64,000 nt of DNA. It comes from Enterobacter cloacae. GTDB taxonomy: Bacteria; Pseudomonadota; Gammaproteobacteria; Enterobacterales; Enterobacteriaceae. Shown in pieces: positions 30,343 through 39,324 of the stretch (positions are counted from its first letter, which is position 1; each line of letters opens with the position of its first letter). The stretch spans positions 124,001-188,000 of the forward strand of contig AP022133.1 of NCBI GenBank assembly GCA_014169315.1, in the 5' to 3' direction. Below the pieces are notes generated by a model, which saw only the letters and a list, made by a program, of their open reading frames with translations, was not told where the DNA came from and did no database searches. Position numbers and translations under genes: made by a program.

Positions 30343-31665
30343 ATGCAAGCTTATTTCGACCAACTCGATCGCGTTCGTTACGAAGGCCCGAAAACGACCA
30401 ATCCTTTAGCATTTCGTCACTACAACCCGGATGAGCTGGTACTGGGTAAGCGCATGGAAGATCATCTGCGCTTTGCCGCCTGTTACTGGCATACCTTCTG
30501 CTGGAATGGAGCCGATATGTTCGGCGTGGGCGCTTTCGACCGCCCGTGGCAACAGCCGGGTGAAGCCATTGAGCTGGCAAAACGTAAAGCGGACGTCGCT
30601 TTTGAATTTTTCCACAAGCTGAACGTACCGTACTACTGCTTCCATGATGTGGATGTCTCGCCAGAAGGCGCATCGCTGAAAGAGTATCTGAACAACTTCG
30701 CGCAGATGGTGGATGTGCTGGCAGCAAAACAGCAACAAAGCGGCGTGAAGCTGCTCTGGGGCACAGCAAACTGCTTCACCAACCCACGTTATGGTGCCGG
30801 TGCGGCCACGAATCCAGACCCGGAAGTGTTTAGCTGGGCGGCAACGCAGGTTGTGACCGCGATGAACGCCACGCACCAACTGGGTGGTGAGAACTATGTA
30901 CTGTGGGGTGGCCGTGAAGGTTATGAAACCTTGCTGAACACCGACCTGCGTCAGGAGCGTGAGCAGATTGGCCGCTTCATGCAGATGGTTGTCGAGCATA
31001 AGCACAAAATCGGCTTCCGCGGCACGCTGTTGATTGAGCCGAAGCCACAAGAGCCAACCAAGCATCAGTACGATTACGACGTTGCCACCGTGTACGGCTT
31101 CCTGAAGCAATTCGGTCTGGAAAAAGAGATCAAAGTAAACATTGAGGCCAACCACGCAACGCTTGCGGGTCACTCCTTCCACCATGAAATTGCCTCTGCC
31201 ATTGCACTGGGTATCTTCGGCTCTGTGGATGCTAACCGTGGTGATGCACAGCTGGGCTGGGATACCGATCAGTTCCCGAACAGCGTGGAAGAGAATGCGC
31301 TGGTGATGTACGAAATCATCAAGGCGGGGGGCTTCTCCACCGGTGGCCTCAACTTCGACGCCAAAGTGCGCCGCCAGAGTACCGATAAATACGATCTGTT
31401 CTATGGTCATATTGGCGCGATGGATACGATGGCGCTGGCGCTGAAAGTCGCGGCTCGTATGATTGAAGACGGTGAGCTGGATAAACGCGTTGCGAAGCGT
31501 TATAGCGGCTGGAACAGTGAGCTGGGCCAGCAAATTTTGAAAGGTCAGTTATCGCTTGCGGATATCGCGAAGTACGCTGAACAGCATCATCTGGCACCGC
31601 AGCATCAGAGCGGGCATCAGGAACTGCTGGAAAACCTGGTCAATCACTATCTGTTCGATAAGTAA
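30343..31665 (+). CDS. xylA: Xylose isomerase XylA
   Basis: Converts D-xylose to D-xylulose; class II xylose isomerase of 440 residues, as in E. coli. Visible family motifs are [11 protein letters not shown] (active-site His/Asp), [32 protein letters not shown] and the metal site [18 protein letters not shown] 30343 follows GGAGCTCAAT; the upstream in-frame start adds only four residues. It is followed by a REP-like hairpin and then xylB. Confidence 0.97.
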   Translation: MQAYFDQLDRVRYEGPKTTNPLAFRHYNPDELVLGKRMEDHLRFAACYWHTFCWNGADMFGVGAFDRPWQQPGEAIELAKRKADVAFEFFHKLNVPYYCFHDVDVSPEGASLKEYLNNFAQMVDVLAAKQQQSGVKLLWGTANCFTNPRYGAGAATNPDPEVFSWAATQVVTAMNATHQLGGENYVLWGGREGYETLLNTDLRQEREQIGRFMQMVVEHKHKIGFRGTLLIEPKPQEPTKHQYDYDVATVYGFLKQFGLEKEIKVNIEANHATLAGHSFHHEIASAIALGIFGSVDANRGDAQLGWDTDQFPNSVEENALVMYEIIKAGGFSTGGLNFDAKVRRQSTDKYDLFYGHIGAMDTMALALKVAARMIEDGELDKRVAKRYSGWNSELGQQILKGQLSLADIAKYAEQHHLAPQHQSGHQELLENLVNHYLFDK

Positions 31666-31687
31666 CAGGCAGTCGAGGAAAACGTCG

Positions 31688-31713
31688 GCCCGGTAAGCAC
31701 AGCGCCACCGGGC
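31688..31713. repeat. REP-like palindrome between xylA and xylB
   Basis: GCCCGGT ... ACCGGGC, a perfect 7-bp stem around AAGCACAGCGCC, resembles Klebsiella/Enterobacter REP units of the GCCGGGTGGCGCT...ACCCGGC kind. It lies in the 72-bp gap inside the xylAB transcript, where such hairpins often protect the upstream message. Confidence 0.7.
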
Positions 31714-31737
31714 ATTTTCAGTTAAGGGATCCACTAT

Positions 31738-33192
31738 ATGTATATCGGGATTGATCTTGGCACATCGGGTGTGAAAGCCATTCTGTTAAGTGAGCAGGGC
31801 GACGTGTTAGCAACGCAGACAGAAAAACTGCAGGTGTCACGTCCGCATCCGCTATGGTCGGAGCAAGACCCGGAGCAGTGGTGGCAGGCGACAGATAGCG
31901 CCATTAAAGCCTTAGGTGAGCGACATAGCTTGCGTGAGGTAAAAGCGATTGGTATCGCCGGGCAAATGCATGGTGCAACGCTGCTGGATGCACAGCATCG
32001 CGTGTTACGCCCGGCTATTCTCTGGAACGACGGCCGCTGCGCGGAAGAGTGCGCAATGCTCGAAGGCCGTGTGCCCACGTCTCGTGAGATCACCGGTAAC
32101 CTGATGATGCCCGGTTTTACCGCGCCAAAATTACTGTGGGTGCAGCGCCACGAACCGGAAATTTTCCGTCAGGTGGCAAAAGTATTACTGCCAAAAGATT
32201 ATCTGCGTTTTCGCATGACGGGTGATTTTGCCAGCGATATGTCCGACGCCGCTGGCACGATGTGGCTTGATGTGGCGAAACGTGACTGGAGCGAGGCGAT
32301 GCTTGATGCCTGCCATCTGACGCGTGAACATATGCCTGCGCTCTTTGAAGGCTGCGAGATCACGGGGACGTTAGATCCCTCCATTGCGAAACGCTGGAAT
32401 ATCCCTGCCGTGCCGGTTGTTGCCGGAGGCGGTGATAACGCGGCGGGTGCCGTGGGTGTCGGGATGGTTGAGTCGGGACAGGCTATGCTGTCGCTTGGCA
32501 CGTCTGGTGTCTATTTTGCCGTCAGCGACGGTTATCGCAGCAACCCTGAAAGTGCCGTTCACAGTTTCTGCCATGCGCTTCCTGGAAAATGGCACCTGAT
32601 GTCGGTGATGTTGAGTGCCGCATCCTGTCTGGACTGGGCGGTGAAACTCACCGGGATGAGCGATGTTCCGGCGTTGATATCCGCAGCGCAACAGGCGGAT
32701 GAGAGCGCAGGTGCTGTCTGGTTTTTACCGTATCTTTCCGGTGAACGTACGCCACACAACAACCCGGAAGCGAAAGGGGTGTTCTTTGGCTTAACCCATC
32801 AACATGGCCCGGCAGAGCTGGCCCGGGCAGTGCTGGAAGGGGTTGGATACGCGCTGGCGGATGGCATGGACGTGGTACATGACTGCGGTCTGAAGCCATC
32901 AGGTATTACGCTGATTGGCGGCGGGGCACGCAGCAGTTACTGGCGGCAGATGCTGTCTGATATCAGCGGGCTGCAGCTGGATTACCGTACCGGAGGCGAT
33001 GTTGGGCCTGCACTCGGTGCGGCGCGACTGGCGCAGATTGCGGTGGAGCCTGGGACACCATTGTCTCAACTTTTACCACAGTTGCCGCTTGAACAGCGTC
33101 ATCTGCCTGACGCGAAAAAACACGCACTTTACGCAGAACGGCGTGATGTGTTCCGCCGGATTTATCAGCAGCTTTTACCGCTGATGTCGTAA
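31738..33192 (+). CDS. xylB: Xylulokinase XylB
   Basis: Phosphorylates D-xylulose to D-xylulose 5-phosphate, feeding the pentose phosphate pathway. FGGY kinase of 484 residues, same as E. coli. The N-terminal phosphate loop is GIDLGTSGVK, with QMHGATLLD (substrate site) and the C-terminal adenine-binding GGGARSSYWRQMLSDISG. Co-transcribed with xylA. Confidence 0.97.
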   Translation: MYIGIDLGTSGVKAILLSEQGDVLATQTEKLQVSRPHPLWSEQDPEQWWQATDSAIKALGERHSLREVKAIGIAGQMHGATLLDAQHRVLRPAILWNDGRCAEECAMLEGRVPTSREITGNLMMPGFTAPKLLWVQRHEPEIFRQVAKVLLPKDYLRFRMTGDFASDMSDAAGTMWLDVAKRDWSEAMLDACHLTREHMPALFEGCEITGTLDPSIAKRWNIPAVPVVAGGGDNAAGAVGVGMVESGQAMLSLGTSGVYFAVSDGYRSNPESAVHSFCHALPGKWHLMSVMLSAASCLDWAVKLTGMSDVPALISAAQQADESAGAVWFLPYLSGERTPHNNPEAKGVFFGLTHQHGPAELARAVLEGVGYALADGMDVVHDCGLKPSGITLIGGGARSSYWRQMLSDISGLQLDYRTGGDVGPALGAARLAQIAVEPGTPLSQLLPQLPLEQRHLPDAKKHALYAERRDVFRRIYQQLLPLMS

Positions 33193-33199
33193 ACACCCA

Positions 33200-33240
33200 C
33201 CCGGCGCTGCGCTTGCACGGTAAGCGCAGCGCCGCCGGGC
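33200..33240. repeat. REP-like palindrome between xylB and wecH
   Basis: A perfect 12-bp stem GGCGCTGCGCTT / AAGCGCAGCGCC with a 7-nt loop, flanked by CCC and GCCGGG. Same sequence family as the unit at 31688. It fills the gap between convergent genes and touches the wecH stop codon; it may stop transcription from both sides although it lacks a T-run. Confidence 0.75.
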
Positions 33241-34235
33241 TAGCTCACAAATTTGCGCGTGTCTATTTTTTGCAACAGCATGGACAGGAACAAACTCACT
33301 ACCAGCGTGGCGGTGAAAATCCAGATAATATCCAGCAGCGGCCAGCTTTTGAGTTCAACGCCGCGCGTTCGCAGCGCGTGGATCACCAGTGCGTGAAAAC
33401 CGTAAATTCCCAGCGAGTGCCGGGAAATAAACCCCAGCACGGGGAGGGGGCGCGCATTCAGCGTGTTTTTGACGAGCGTCAGCAGGGACATCGCGCAGAT
33501 AAAGACCATCGGGCCGCAGTACAGATACCAGGTGTCGGCAAAGTTACCGCGCCATTGCAGCTCGTACAGTGTCCCGCGCGAAATGACCATCACGCCGAGG
33601 ATAAATAACGCCCCACACAGCCAGTTCAGCCCGCGTCTTTGGGTATCCATCATGCCGATAGCACGCCCCAGCATGCCGTACAGCACGTAGTAAAAGGTAT
33701 CGCCGTTGATATAGAGGTTGACCGGCAGCCATTCAACGCCGTCAATTTTTTGCGAGAGCGTATTCGGGTTTGCCACCACGCCAATCACCACCATCAGCGC
33801 CAGCAGCATCTTACCGCTGACGTTTTTCACCTGAATCAGCGGTGAAACCAGATAAATAACGATGATGGCGAAGAAAAACCACAGATGATAGAACACCGGT
33901 TTTTGCAGCAGGTATTTCAGCGATATCACGGGGTTAATTGAAGTGAACAGCGTGATGTACAGCAGCGCGACGGCACTGTAGAACCCCAGGCACGAGGCTA
34001 TACGTATGAAGTGCCTCGGCTGCGCGCTACGCTCGCCAAAAAAAAGGAAGCCGGAAATCATAAAGAACAGTGGCACGCTCACGCGCGACGCGGAATTGAG
34101 AATATTGGCGATATCCCAGTTAACGTGGCTGATACTGTGCGCATTGGTGACATACCAGGTCGTGGTGTGGATCATCACTACCATCAGGCACGCTATTCCT
34201 CGCAGGTTATCAATCCAGTTAATTTTCGACTGCAT
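33240..34235 (-). CDS. wecH: O-acetyltransferase WecH (YiaH)
   Basis: Integral inner-membrane acyltransferase-3 family protein of 331 residues, as in E. coli WecH/YiaH, which adds O-acetyl groups to enterobacterial common antigen. The family motif [19 protein letters not shown] near the N-terminus includes the key R and H, followed by about ten hydrophobic segments. Position between xylB and ysaB/glyQ matches E. coli, where yiaA and yiaB also lie nearby; those two are absent here. Confidence 0.88.
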   Translation of the reverse strand: MQSKINWIDNLRGIACLMVVMIHTTTWYVTNAHSISHVNWDIANILNSASRVSVPLFFMISGFLFFGERSAQPRHFIRIASCLGFYSAVALLYITLFTSINPVISLKYLLQKPVFYHLWFFFAIIVIYLVSPLIQVKNVSGKMLLALMVVIGVVANPNTLSQKIDGVEWLPVNLYINGDTFYYVLYGMLGRAIGMMDTQRRGLNWLCGALFILGVMVISRGTLYELQWRGNFADTWYLYCGPMVFICAMSLLTLVKNTLNARPLPVLGFISRHSLGIYGFHALVIHALRTRGVELKSWPLLDIIWIFTATLVVSLFLSMLLQKIDTRKFVS

Positions 34236-34417
34236 CAGTTCCTCTGTTTTCCTGGTAAAAAGAGTGTGACTGCCATTGTGTAAAAATCTTCCCTTAGAAA
34301 ATTCTGAGTTTTATGGCGCTGGCTTGTATGCAGGCCGCGAGATTCGCAGAATGCCAGACCTTAATCTATAAATCCTGATACTAAAAATAACAGCCACTGA
34401 CCAGGGCGGTAATAAAA

Positions 34418-34723
34418 ATGATGATGACGCGCGTGGTATCACTCTTTCTGCTGCTTACGCTTGCGGGATGCAGTGCTCCGCAAGATGCTCCCGTGCAGCG
34501 AGCGCAGCAGGGCAAAATTGGCCCGGAACATTCCCTGAACATGGAACAACTCTGTAAAGATCAGGCCGCCCACCGCTATAATTCTGATGTTCAGAACATT
34601 GAGGTCACCGGGTTTGAGCATTTTCAGGGAAGCTATGAGCTGCGGGGCCATACCTCTCGTAAAGAGGGCTTTGTCTGTTCGTTTGACGCGGACGGTCAGT
34701 TTTTACACCTCTCAATGCGCTAA
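34418..34723 (+). CDS. ysaB: Small lipoprotein YsaB
   Basis: A 101-residue predicted lipoprotein: short hydrophobic leader ending in the lipobox LAGC, then a small periplasmic domain. MEQLCKDQAAHRYN, EHFQGSYELRG and FVCSFDADGQFLHLSMR match E. coli YsaB. Function unknown. Three ATG codons in a row leave the exact start uncertain by two residues. Confidence 0.88.
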   Translation: MMMTRVVSLFLLLTLAGCSAPQDAPVQRAQQGKIGPEHSLNMEQLCKDQAAHRYNSDVQNIEVTGFEHFQGSYELRGHTSRKEGFVCSFDADGQFLHLSMR

Positions 34724-34884
34724 CGTGCTCGCATAATCAGCAGCCAGACGCCTTCGGAGTTCTGGCTGAAAGGCTTATTTCCCCAATTTTCCCTAAACAA
34801 ACCCGTTTCATACTGTATATCTTGCAGGCAGCGGGTATACTGAACCCTTCCATTTAAAACCACACGTATCCAGCACGAAATACT

Positions 34885-35796
34885 ATGCAAAAGTTTGATA
34901 CCAAGACCTTCCAGGGCCTGATCCTGACCTTACAGGATTACTGGGCTCGTCAGGGCTGCACCATTGTTCAACCTTTGGACATGGAAGTCGGCGCAGGCAC
35001 TTCACACCCGATGACCAGCTTACGCGCGTTGGGGCCAGAGCCAATGGCGACTGCCTATGTGCAGCCATCTCGTCGTCCAACTGATGGCCGTTACGGCGAA
35101 AACCCGAACCGTCTGCAGCACTACTATCAGTTCCAGGTGGTGATTAAGCCATCGCCAGACAATATTCAGGAACTGTATCTCGGGTCGCTGAAAGAGCTGG
35201 GTATGGATCCGACCATCCACGACATTCGTTTCGTGGAAGATAACTGGGAAAACCCAACGCTGGGTGCCTGGGGTCTGGGTTGGGAAGTGTGGCTGAACGG
35301 TATGGAAGTGACGCAGTTTACTTACTTCCAGCAGGTTGGCGGTCTGGAATGTAAACCGATTACCGGTGAAATCACCTACGGTCTGGAACGTCTGGCCATG
35401 TACATTCAGGGCGTAGACAGCGTTTACGACCTGGTCTGGAGCGACGGCCCGCTGGGTAAAACTACCTACGGCGACGTGTTCCATCAGAACGAAGTGGAGC
35501 AATCCACCTATAACTTCGAATACGCGGATGTGGACTTCCTGTTCACCTGCTTCGAGCAGTACGAGAAAGAAGCACAGCAACTGCTGGCGCTGGAAACTCC
35601 GCTGCCGCTGCCTGCTTACGAGCGTATTCTGAAGGCCGCCCACAGCTTCAACCTGCTGGACGCCCGCAAAGCCATCTCCGTGACTGAACGTCAGCGCTAC
35701 ATTCTGCGTATTCGTACCCTGACCAAAGCCGTTGCTGAAGCTTACTACGCGTCCCGTGAAGCCCTTGGCTTCCCGATGTGCAACCGAAACAAATAA
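34885..35796 (+). CDS. glyQ: Glycyl-tRNA synthetase alpha subunit
   Basis: Catalytic subunit of the bacterial alpha2beta2 glycyl-tRNA synthetase, 303 residues as in E. coli. It contains the class II synthetase core ([18 protein letters not shown] at the start, [17 protein letters not shown] around motif 2). It directly precedes glyS, nine bases apart, forming the essential glyQS operon. Confidence 0.98.
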   Translation: MQKFDTKTFQGLILTLQDYWARQGCTIVQPLDMEVGAGTSHPMTSLRALGPEPMATAYVQPSRRPTDGRYGENPNRLQHYYQFQVVIKPSPDNIQELYLGSLKELGMDPTIHDIRFVEDNWENPTLGAWGLGWEVWLNGMEVTQFTYFQQVGGLECKPITGEITYGLERLAMYIQGVDSVYDLVWSDGPLGKTTYGDVFHQNEVEQSTYNFEYADVDFLFTCFEQYEKEAQQLLALETPLPLPAYERILKAAHSFNLLDARKAISVTERQRYILRIRTLTKAVAEAYYASREALGFPMCNRNK

Positions 35797-35805
35797 GAGG
35801 CGGCC

Positions 35806-37875
35806 ATGTCTGAGAAAACTTTCCTGGTGGAAATCGGCACCGAAGAGCTGCCACCAAAAGCCCTGCGCAGCCTGGCTGAATCTTTTGCTGCGAACGTGAC
35901 TGCTGAGCTGGATAACGCTGGCCTGGCGCACGGTAAAATTGAATGGTTTGCTGCACCGCGTCGTCTGGCGCTGAAAGTGGCAAATCTGGCGGCGTCTCAG
36001 CCGGATCGTGAAGTCGAGAAACGTGGCCCGGCGATTGCACAGGCGTTTGACGCTGAAGGCAAACCGAGCAAAGCGGCAGAAGGCTGGGCGCGTGGTTGCG
36101 GTATCACCGTTGACCAGGCCGAGCGTCTGAGCACCGATAAAGGTGAATGGCTGCTGTACCGTGCTCACGTGAAAGGCGAGAGTGCAGAAGCGCTGCTGCC
36201 AGATATGGTGGCGACGTCACTGGCGAAACTGCCGATTCCAAAACTGATGCGCTGGGGTGCAAGCGACGTACACTTCGTGCGTCCGGTTCACACCGTGACC
36301 CTGCTGCTGGGCGATGCTGTTATCCCGGGTACCATTCTGGGCGTGGCGTCCGATCGCGTGATCCGCGGCCACCGCTTTATGGGTGAGCCAGAGTTCACCA
36401 TCGACAACGCCGATCAGTATCCAGAGATCCTGCTGGAGCGCGGTAAAGTCATTGCTGACTACGAACTGCGTAAAGCAAAAATCAAAGCGGACGCAGAAGA
36501 AGCGGCGCGCAAAATTGGCGGCAACGCTGATTTGAGCGAAAGCCTGCTGGAAGAAGTGACCTCTCTGGTTGAATGGCCGGTGGTGCTGACCGCGAAGTTC
36601 GAAGAGAAATTCCTCGCCGTTCCGGCTGAAGCACTGGTGTACACCATGAAGGGTGACCAGAAGTACTTCCCGGTCTATGCCAACGACGGCAAGCTGCTGC
36701 CAAACTTCATCTTCGTGGCGAACATCGAATCCAAAGATCCGATCCAGATTATTTCTGGTAACGAGAAAGTGGTTCGTCCGCGTCTGGCAGATGCCGAGTT
36801 CTTCTTCAATACCGACCGCAAAAAGCGTCTGGAAGATCATCTGCCGCGTCTGCAGACCGTGCTGTTCCAGCAACAGCTGGGTACGCTGCGCGACAAAACC
36901 GACCGTATCGCAGAGCTGTCCGGCTGGATCGCCCGTGAAATCGGGGCTGACGTGAACCACGCGACCCGTGCTGGTTTGCTGTCCAAGTGCGACCTGATGA
37001 CCAACATGGTGTTCGAATTTACCGACACCCAGGGCGTAATGGGGATGCACTACGCGCGTCACGATGGTGAAGCGGAAGACGTGGCTGTCGCCCTGAACGA
37101 GCAGTACCAGCCGCGTTTCGCGGGTGATGACCTGCCGTCTAACCCGGTTGCCTGTGCGGTGGCGATTGCCGACAAGATGGACACCCTGGCGGGTATCTTC
37201 GGTATCGGCCAGCATCCGAAAGGCGACAAAGACCCGTTTGCACTGCGTCGTGCCGCGCTGGGTGTGCTGCGTATCATCGTTGAGAAGAACCTGAACCTGG
37301 ATCTGCAGACCCTGACGGAAGAAGCGGTGCGTCTGTACGGCGACAAGCTGACCAATACCAACGTTGTGGATGACGTGATCGACTTTATGCTCGGCCGTTT
37401 CCGTGCGTGGTATCAGGACGAAGGTTATACCGTCGACACTATTCAGGCGGTACTGGCGCGTCGTCCGACCCGTCCGGCAGATTTCGATGCGCGTATGAAG
37501 GCGGTTTCCCACTTCCGTACCCTGGAAGCGGCATCTGCGCTGGCTGCGGCTAACAAGCGTGTATCCAACATCCTCGCGAAGTCCGACGAAACGCTGAACG
37601 AGCGCGTGAACGCCGCGACGCTGAAAGAGCCGGAAGAGATCGCTCTGGCGATGCAGGTTGTGGTACTGCGCGACAAGCTGGAGCCGTTCTTCGCGGAAGG
37701 CCGCTACCAGGAAGCACTGGTTGAACTGGCTGAGCTGCGTGAAGTGATTGACGCCTTCTTCGAGAAAGTGATGGTGAACGTAGAAGATAAAGATCTGCGT
37801 ATTAACCGTCTCTCTATGCTCGAAAAACTGCGCGAGCTGTTCCTGCGCGTGGCGGATATTTCGCTGCTGCAGTAA
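35806..37875 (+). CDS. glyS: Glycyl-tRNA synthetase beta subunit
   Basis: tRNA-binding subunit of glycyl-tRNA synthetase, 689 residues, equal to E. coli. N-terminal [19 protein letters not shown] and the internal HD-type segment are typical, and the C-terminal portion corresponds to the anticodon-binding region. GAGGCGGCC precedes the ATG. A terminator follows 22 bases after the stop. Long antisense reading frames across this gene reflect its codon bias. Confidence 0.98.
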   Translation: MSEKTFLVEIGTEELPPKALRSLAESFAANVTAELDNAGLAHGKIEWFAAPRRLALKVANLAASQPDREVEKRGPAIAQAFDAEGKPSKAAEGWARGCGITVDQAERLSTDKGEWLLYRAHVKGESAEALLPDMVATSLAKLPIPKLMRWGASDVHFVRPVHTVTLLLGDAVIPGTILGVASDRVIRGHRFMGEPEFTIDNADQYPEILLERGKVIADYELRKAKIKADAEEAARKIGGNADLSESLLEEVTSLVEWPVVLTAKFEEKFLAVPAEALVYTMKGDQKYFPVYANDGKLLPNFIFVANIESKDPIQIISGNEKVVRPRLADAEFFFNTDRKKRLEDHLPRLQTVLFQQQLGTLRDKTDRIAELSGWIAREIGADVNHATRAGLLSKCDLMTNMVFEFTDTQGVMGMHYARHDGEAEDVAVALNEQYQPRFAGDDLPSNPVACAVAIADKMDTLAGIFGIGQHPKGDKDPFALRRAALGVLRIIVEKNLNLDLQTLTEEAVRLYGDKLTNTNVVDDVIDFMLGRFRAWYQDEGYTVDTIQAVLARRPTRPADFDARMKAVSHFRTLEAASALAAANKRVSNILAKSDETLNERVNAATLKEPEEIALAMQVVVLRDKLEPFFAEGRYQEALVELAELREVIDAFFEKVMVNVEDKDLRINRLSMLEKLRELFLRVADISLLQ

Positions 37876-37897
37876 GGTGCCCGTTGTTACAAATGCT

Positions 37898-37924
37898 AAA
37901 AACCCGCTTCGGCGGGTTTTTTTA
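37898..37924 (+). terminator. Rho-independent terminator after glyS
   Basis: AAAACCCGC TTC GGCGGGTTTTTTT: stem ACCCGC/GCGGGT with TTCG-type loop and seven T residues. Confidence 0.93.
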
Positions 37925-37934
37925 TGGGTCTTTT

Positions 37935-37965
37935 GTAGGGCGGATACGCGTAGCATCATCCGGCA
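37935..37965. repeat. REP-like element
   Basis: GTAGGGCGGATACGCGTAGC followed by ATCATCCGGCA: imperfect palindrome pairing GGCGGAT with ATCCGGC, the common enterobacterial REP style. It lies between the glyS terminator and the 3' end of the next minus-strand gene. Confidence 0.7.
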
Positions 37966-37968
37966 GGT

Positions 37969-38406
37969 TTAGCCGATCGCGACTGTGCCTTCGTCCGTCT
38001 GCAGCCAGCGTGGTGCCTTCAGCGTATCGGCAAAGTAGCTGACCAGTTCGCACAGCAAATCTTCCATCACGATTTCAGATTGTCGCGGCAGTGAACCGTT
38101 CATCAGCAACTGCGTAATCTCCTGACAGTAGCGCCCCAGCTGATCGCATTCAGGTTCGAAAACCGGAACGCGTGAAGGAAGTTCTTCCACGGTCAGGCTG
38201 ACTTTTAAATATTCGGGGACAGGTTCCAGATGCGTGGGTTGCAGCAGATTCAGGCAAGCGGACAGTCTGCCGTAGAGCGCCATTTTTTGGGTGGGTTCTT
38301 CGCAATCAATCAGGACGTCGGTGAAGCGTTCACAGTTATCCGCCAGTTCGGTGAAGGCGGTGGTGTGGTTGAAGGGAAGGGTGATTAAAGAGTCAGCCAT
38401 AGTCAT
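37969..38406 (-). CDS. Small acidic protein, possibly from a P4-type satellite prophage
   Basis: A 145-residue acidic protein (start ATG at 38406 behind GAGG; an upstream start at 38442 lies inside a hairpin). It contains ERFTDVLIDCEEPTQKMALYGRL, a central FEPECDQLGRYCQEITQLL and a C-terminal LVSYFADTLKAPRWLQT. From memory this pattern resembles small proteins next to the immunity region of P4-like satellite phages, sometimes called derepression (epsilon) proteins. No signal peptide or membrane segment. The hairpin-rich DNA just upstream resembles such an immunity region. No integrase, primase or other phage gene is nearby, so it would be an orphan remnant. The family call is uncertain. Confidence 0.5.
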   Translation of the reverse strand: MTMADSLITLPFNHTTAFTELADNCERFTDVLIDCEEPTQKMALYGRLSACLNLLQPTHLEPVPEYLKVSLTVEELPSRVPVFEPECDQLGRYCQEITQLLMNGSLPRQSEIVMEDLLCELVSYFADTLKAPRWLQTDEGTVAIG

Positions 38407-39043
38407 AACAATAACCTCAGTGAGTGGTATATCTTCCGCCACTGGAGGTTCCAGGCTCGCTGGTGGCGGAACCGAACAGGGTTGGAACGACTGGCCTCAC
38501 TGACACCAGCGCGCTTTACAGCGCCCCCGTCCGGCTCGCCATTGAAATGTAGCAGGCCGTACGACACAGAGCCTGTGTCGCCAGTGAAGTGAGTCAGGGT
38601 TCCAATCCCGGCACCTGATTTTGCAGGCGCGAAGAGAACTTACTGCTCATCAAAACAGGCGGCAACAGTTTTGAGCTATGTTGCTGAGGATATTACCATT
38701 TCTGGAAAGAGGCTCGCAAAATTACCGCAATGAGAAATATGCTGCAGGCAGAGGTCTTACCGCGATGCCCTGGTCCGGCTGTAAATCGCTGAGGCGTTTC
38801 CTGCAGGCCGGGGCGAGGCGCATGGATGCGCCGAGAGGGCGGGCTTTACAGGGATGTTACCTCCGCCCGTCCCCGATAAGCCGGAAGGAATAAGCCGAAG
38901 GTACCGCGTAGCGGCGATTTACCGCCGGGAGCCCGGGCTGCCAGGGTGGTGGCGACTGAGCCACCCTGGCACGTTCACCGGTTATGGAGTTACAGAGTAG
39001 CAAGGAACATAAAGTGAACGGAATGACCACTACAGCCGTATGT
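38407..39043. other. Hairpin-rich region without a convincing gene
   Basis: It contains many inverted repeats: TTCCGCCAC/GTGGCGGAA (38434-38442 with 38463-38471) enclosing CTGGA/TCCAG; a GGTTGGAAC (38480) partly complementary to GGTTCCAATCC (38598); GGCGCA-TGGA-TGCGCC (38817-38832); CGGC/GCCG (38912-38927); and the perfect 10-bp GCCAGGGTGG/CCACCCTGGC (38940-38970). Short ORFs exist, such as 38678-38893, but none has a credible start or recognisable family. The first part may be a P4-type immunity leader for the minus-strand gene. The second may be a structured RNA or a repeated element. Confidence 0.55.
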
Positions 39044-39145
39044 TCCCCCCCCTCGCCCCAGCCCTAGTCCTCTCCCTCAAGGGAGGCGGGGTCGTCTGTG
39101 CAGGTATTATTTTGTGGAGATCCCTCAGCCCAAAGGGAGAGGGAG
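39044..39145. repeat. Degenerate CCCTCTCCC-type repeats, copy 4
   Basis: CCTCTCCCTCAAGGGAGGCGGGG (about 39069-39091), preceded by CCCTCGCCCCAGCCCTAG, and CCCTCAGCCCAAAGGGAGAGGGAG (about 39122-39145) are diverged members of the repeat family seen at 6782 and elsewhere. Between here and the ABC-F gene the DNA is AT-rich and presumably carries its promoter. Confidence 0.6.
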
Positions 39146-39324
39146 TATAAATCGCCCACAATTTAACCTTGAAATGGTCAACAAATTACCGTTATCCTTA
39201 TCCCTGTTAAATTTCTCCCCCTGGAGCGCCCCCCAAAAATGAACAAGCACGACTGATGAATTTCGATCCTTGCTAAACGCTACCGCGTCGGCAGGGGATG
39301 TTTTGATTTCATTCAGGAGTGCTT

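Noticed and set aside
30406..31533. 375-codon antisense frame over xylA
   Set aside because: Antisense shadow of xylA; no ribosome-binding site or domain.
35020..36168. 382-codon antisense frame over glyQ/glyS
   Set aside because: Spans two real genes on the other strand with the same shadow composition; no supporting signal.
36217..37959. 580-codon open frame on the minus strand across glyS
   Set aside because: It mirrors glyS codon bias, has His/Arg/Phe-rich composition typical of antisense frames, no ribosome-binding site and no recognisable domain.
38678..38893. 71-codon ORF in the hairpin-rich block after glyS
   Set aside because: No ribosome-binding site or family; the sequence is dominated by palindromes, so I treat it as non-coding.
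37969..39324. Intact prophage or genomic island after glyS
   Set aside because: No integrase, no att repeat pair and no structural or replication genes; at most a remnant.
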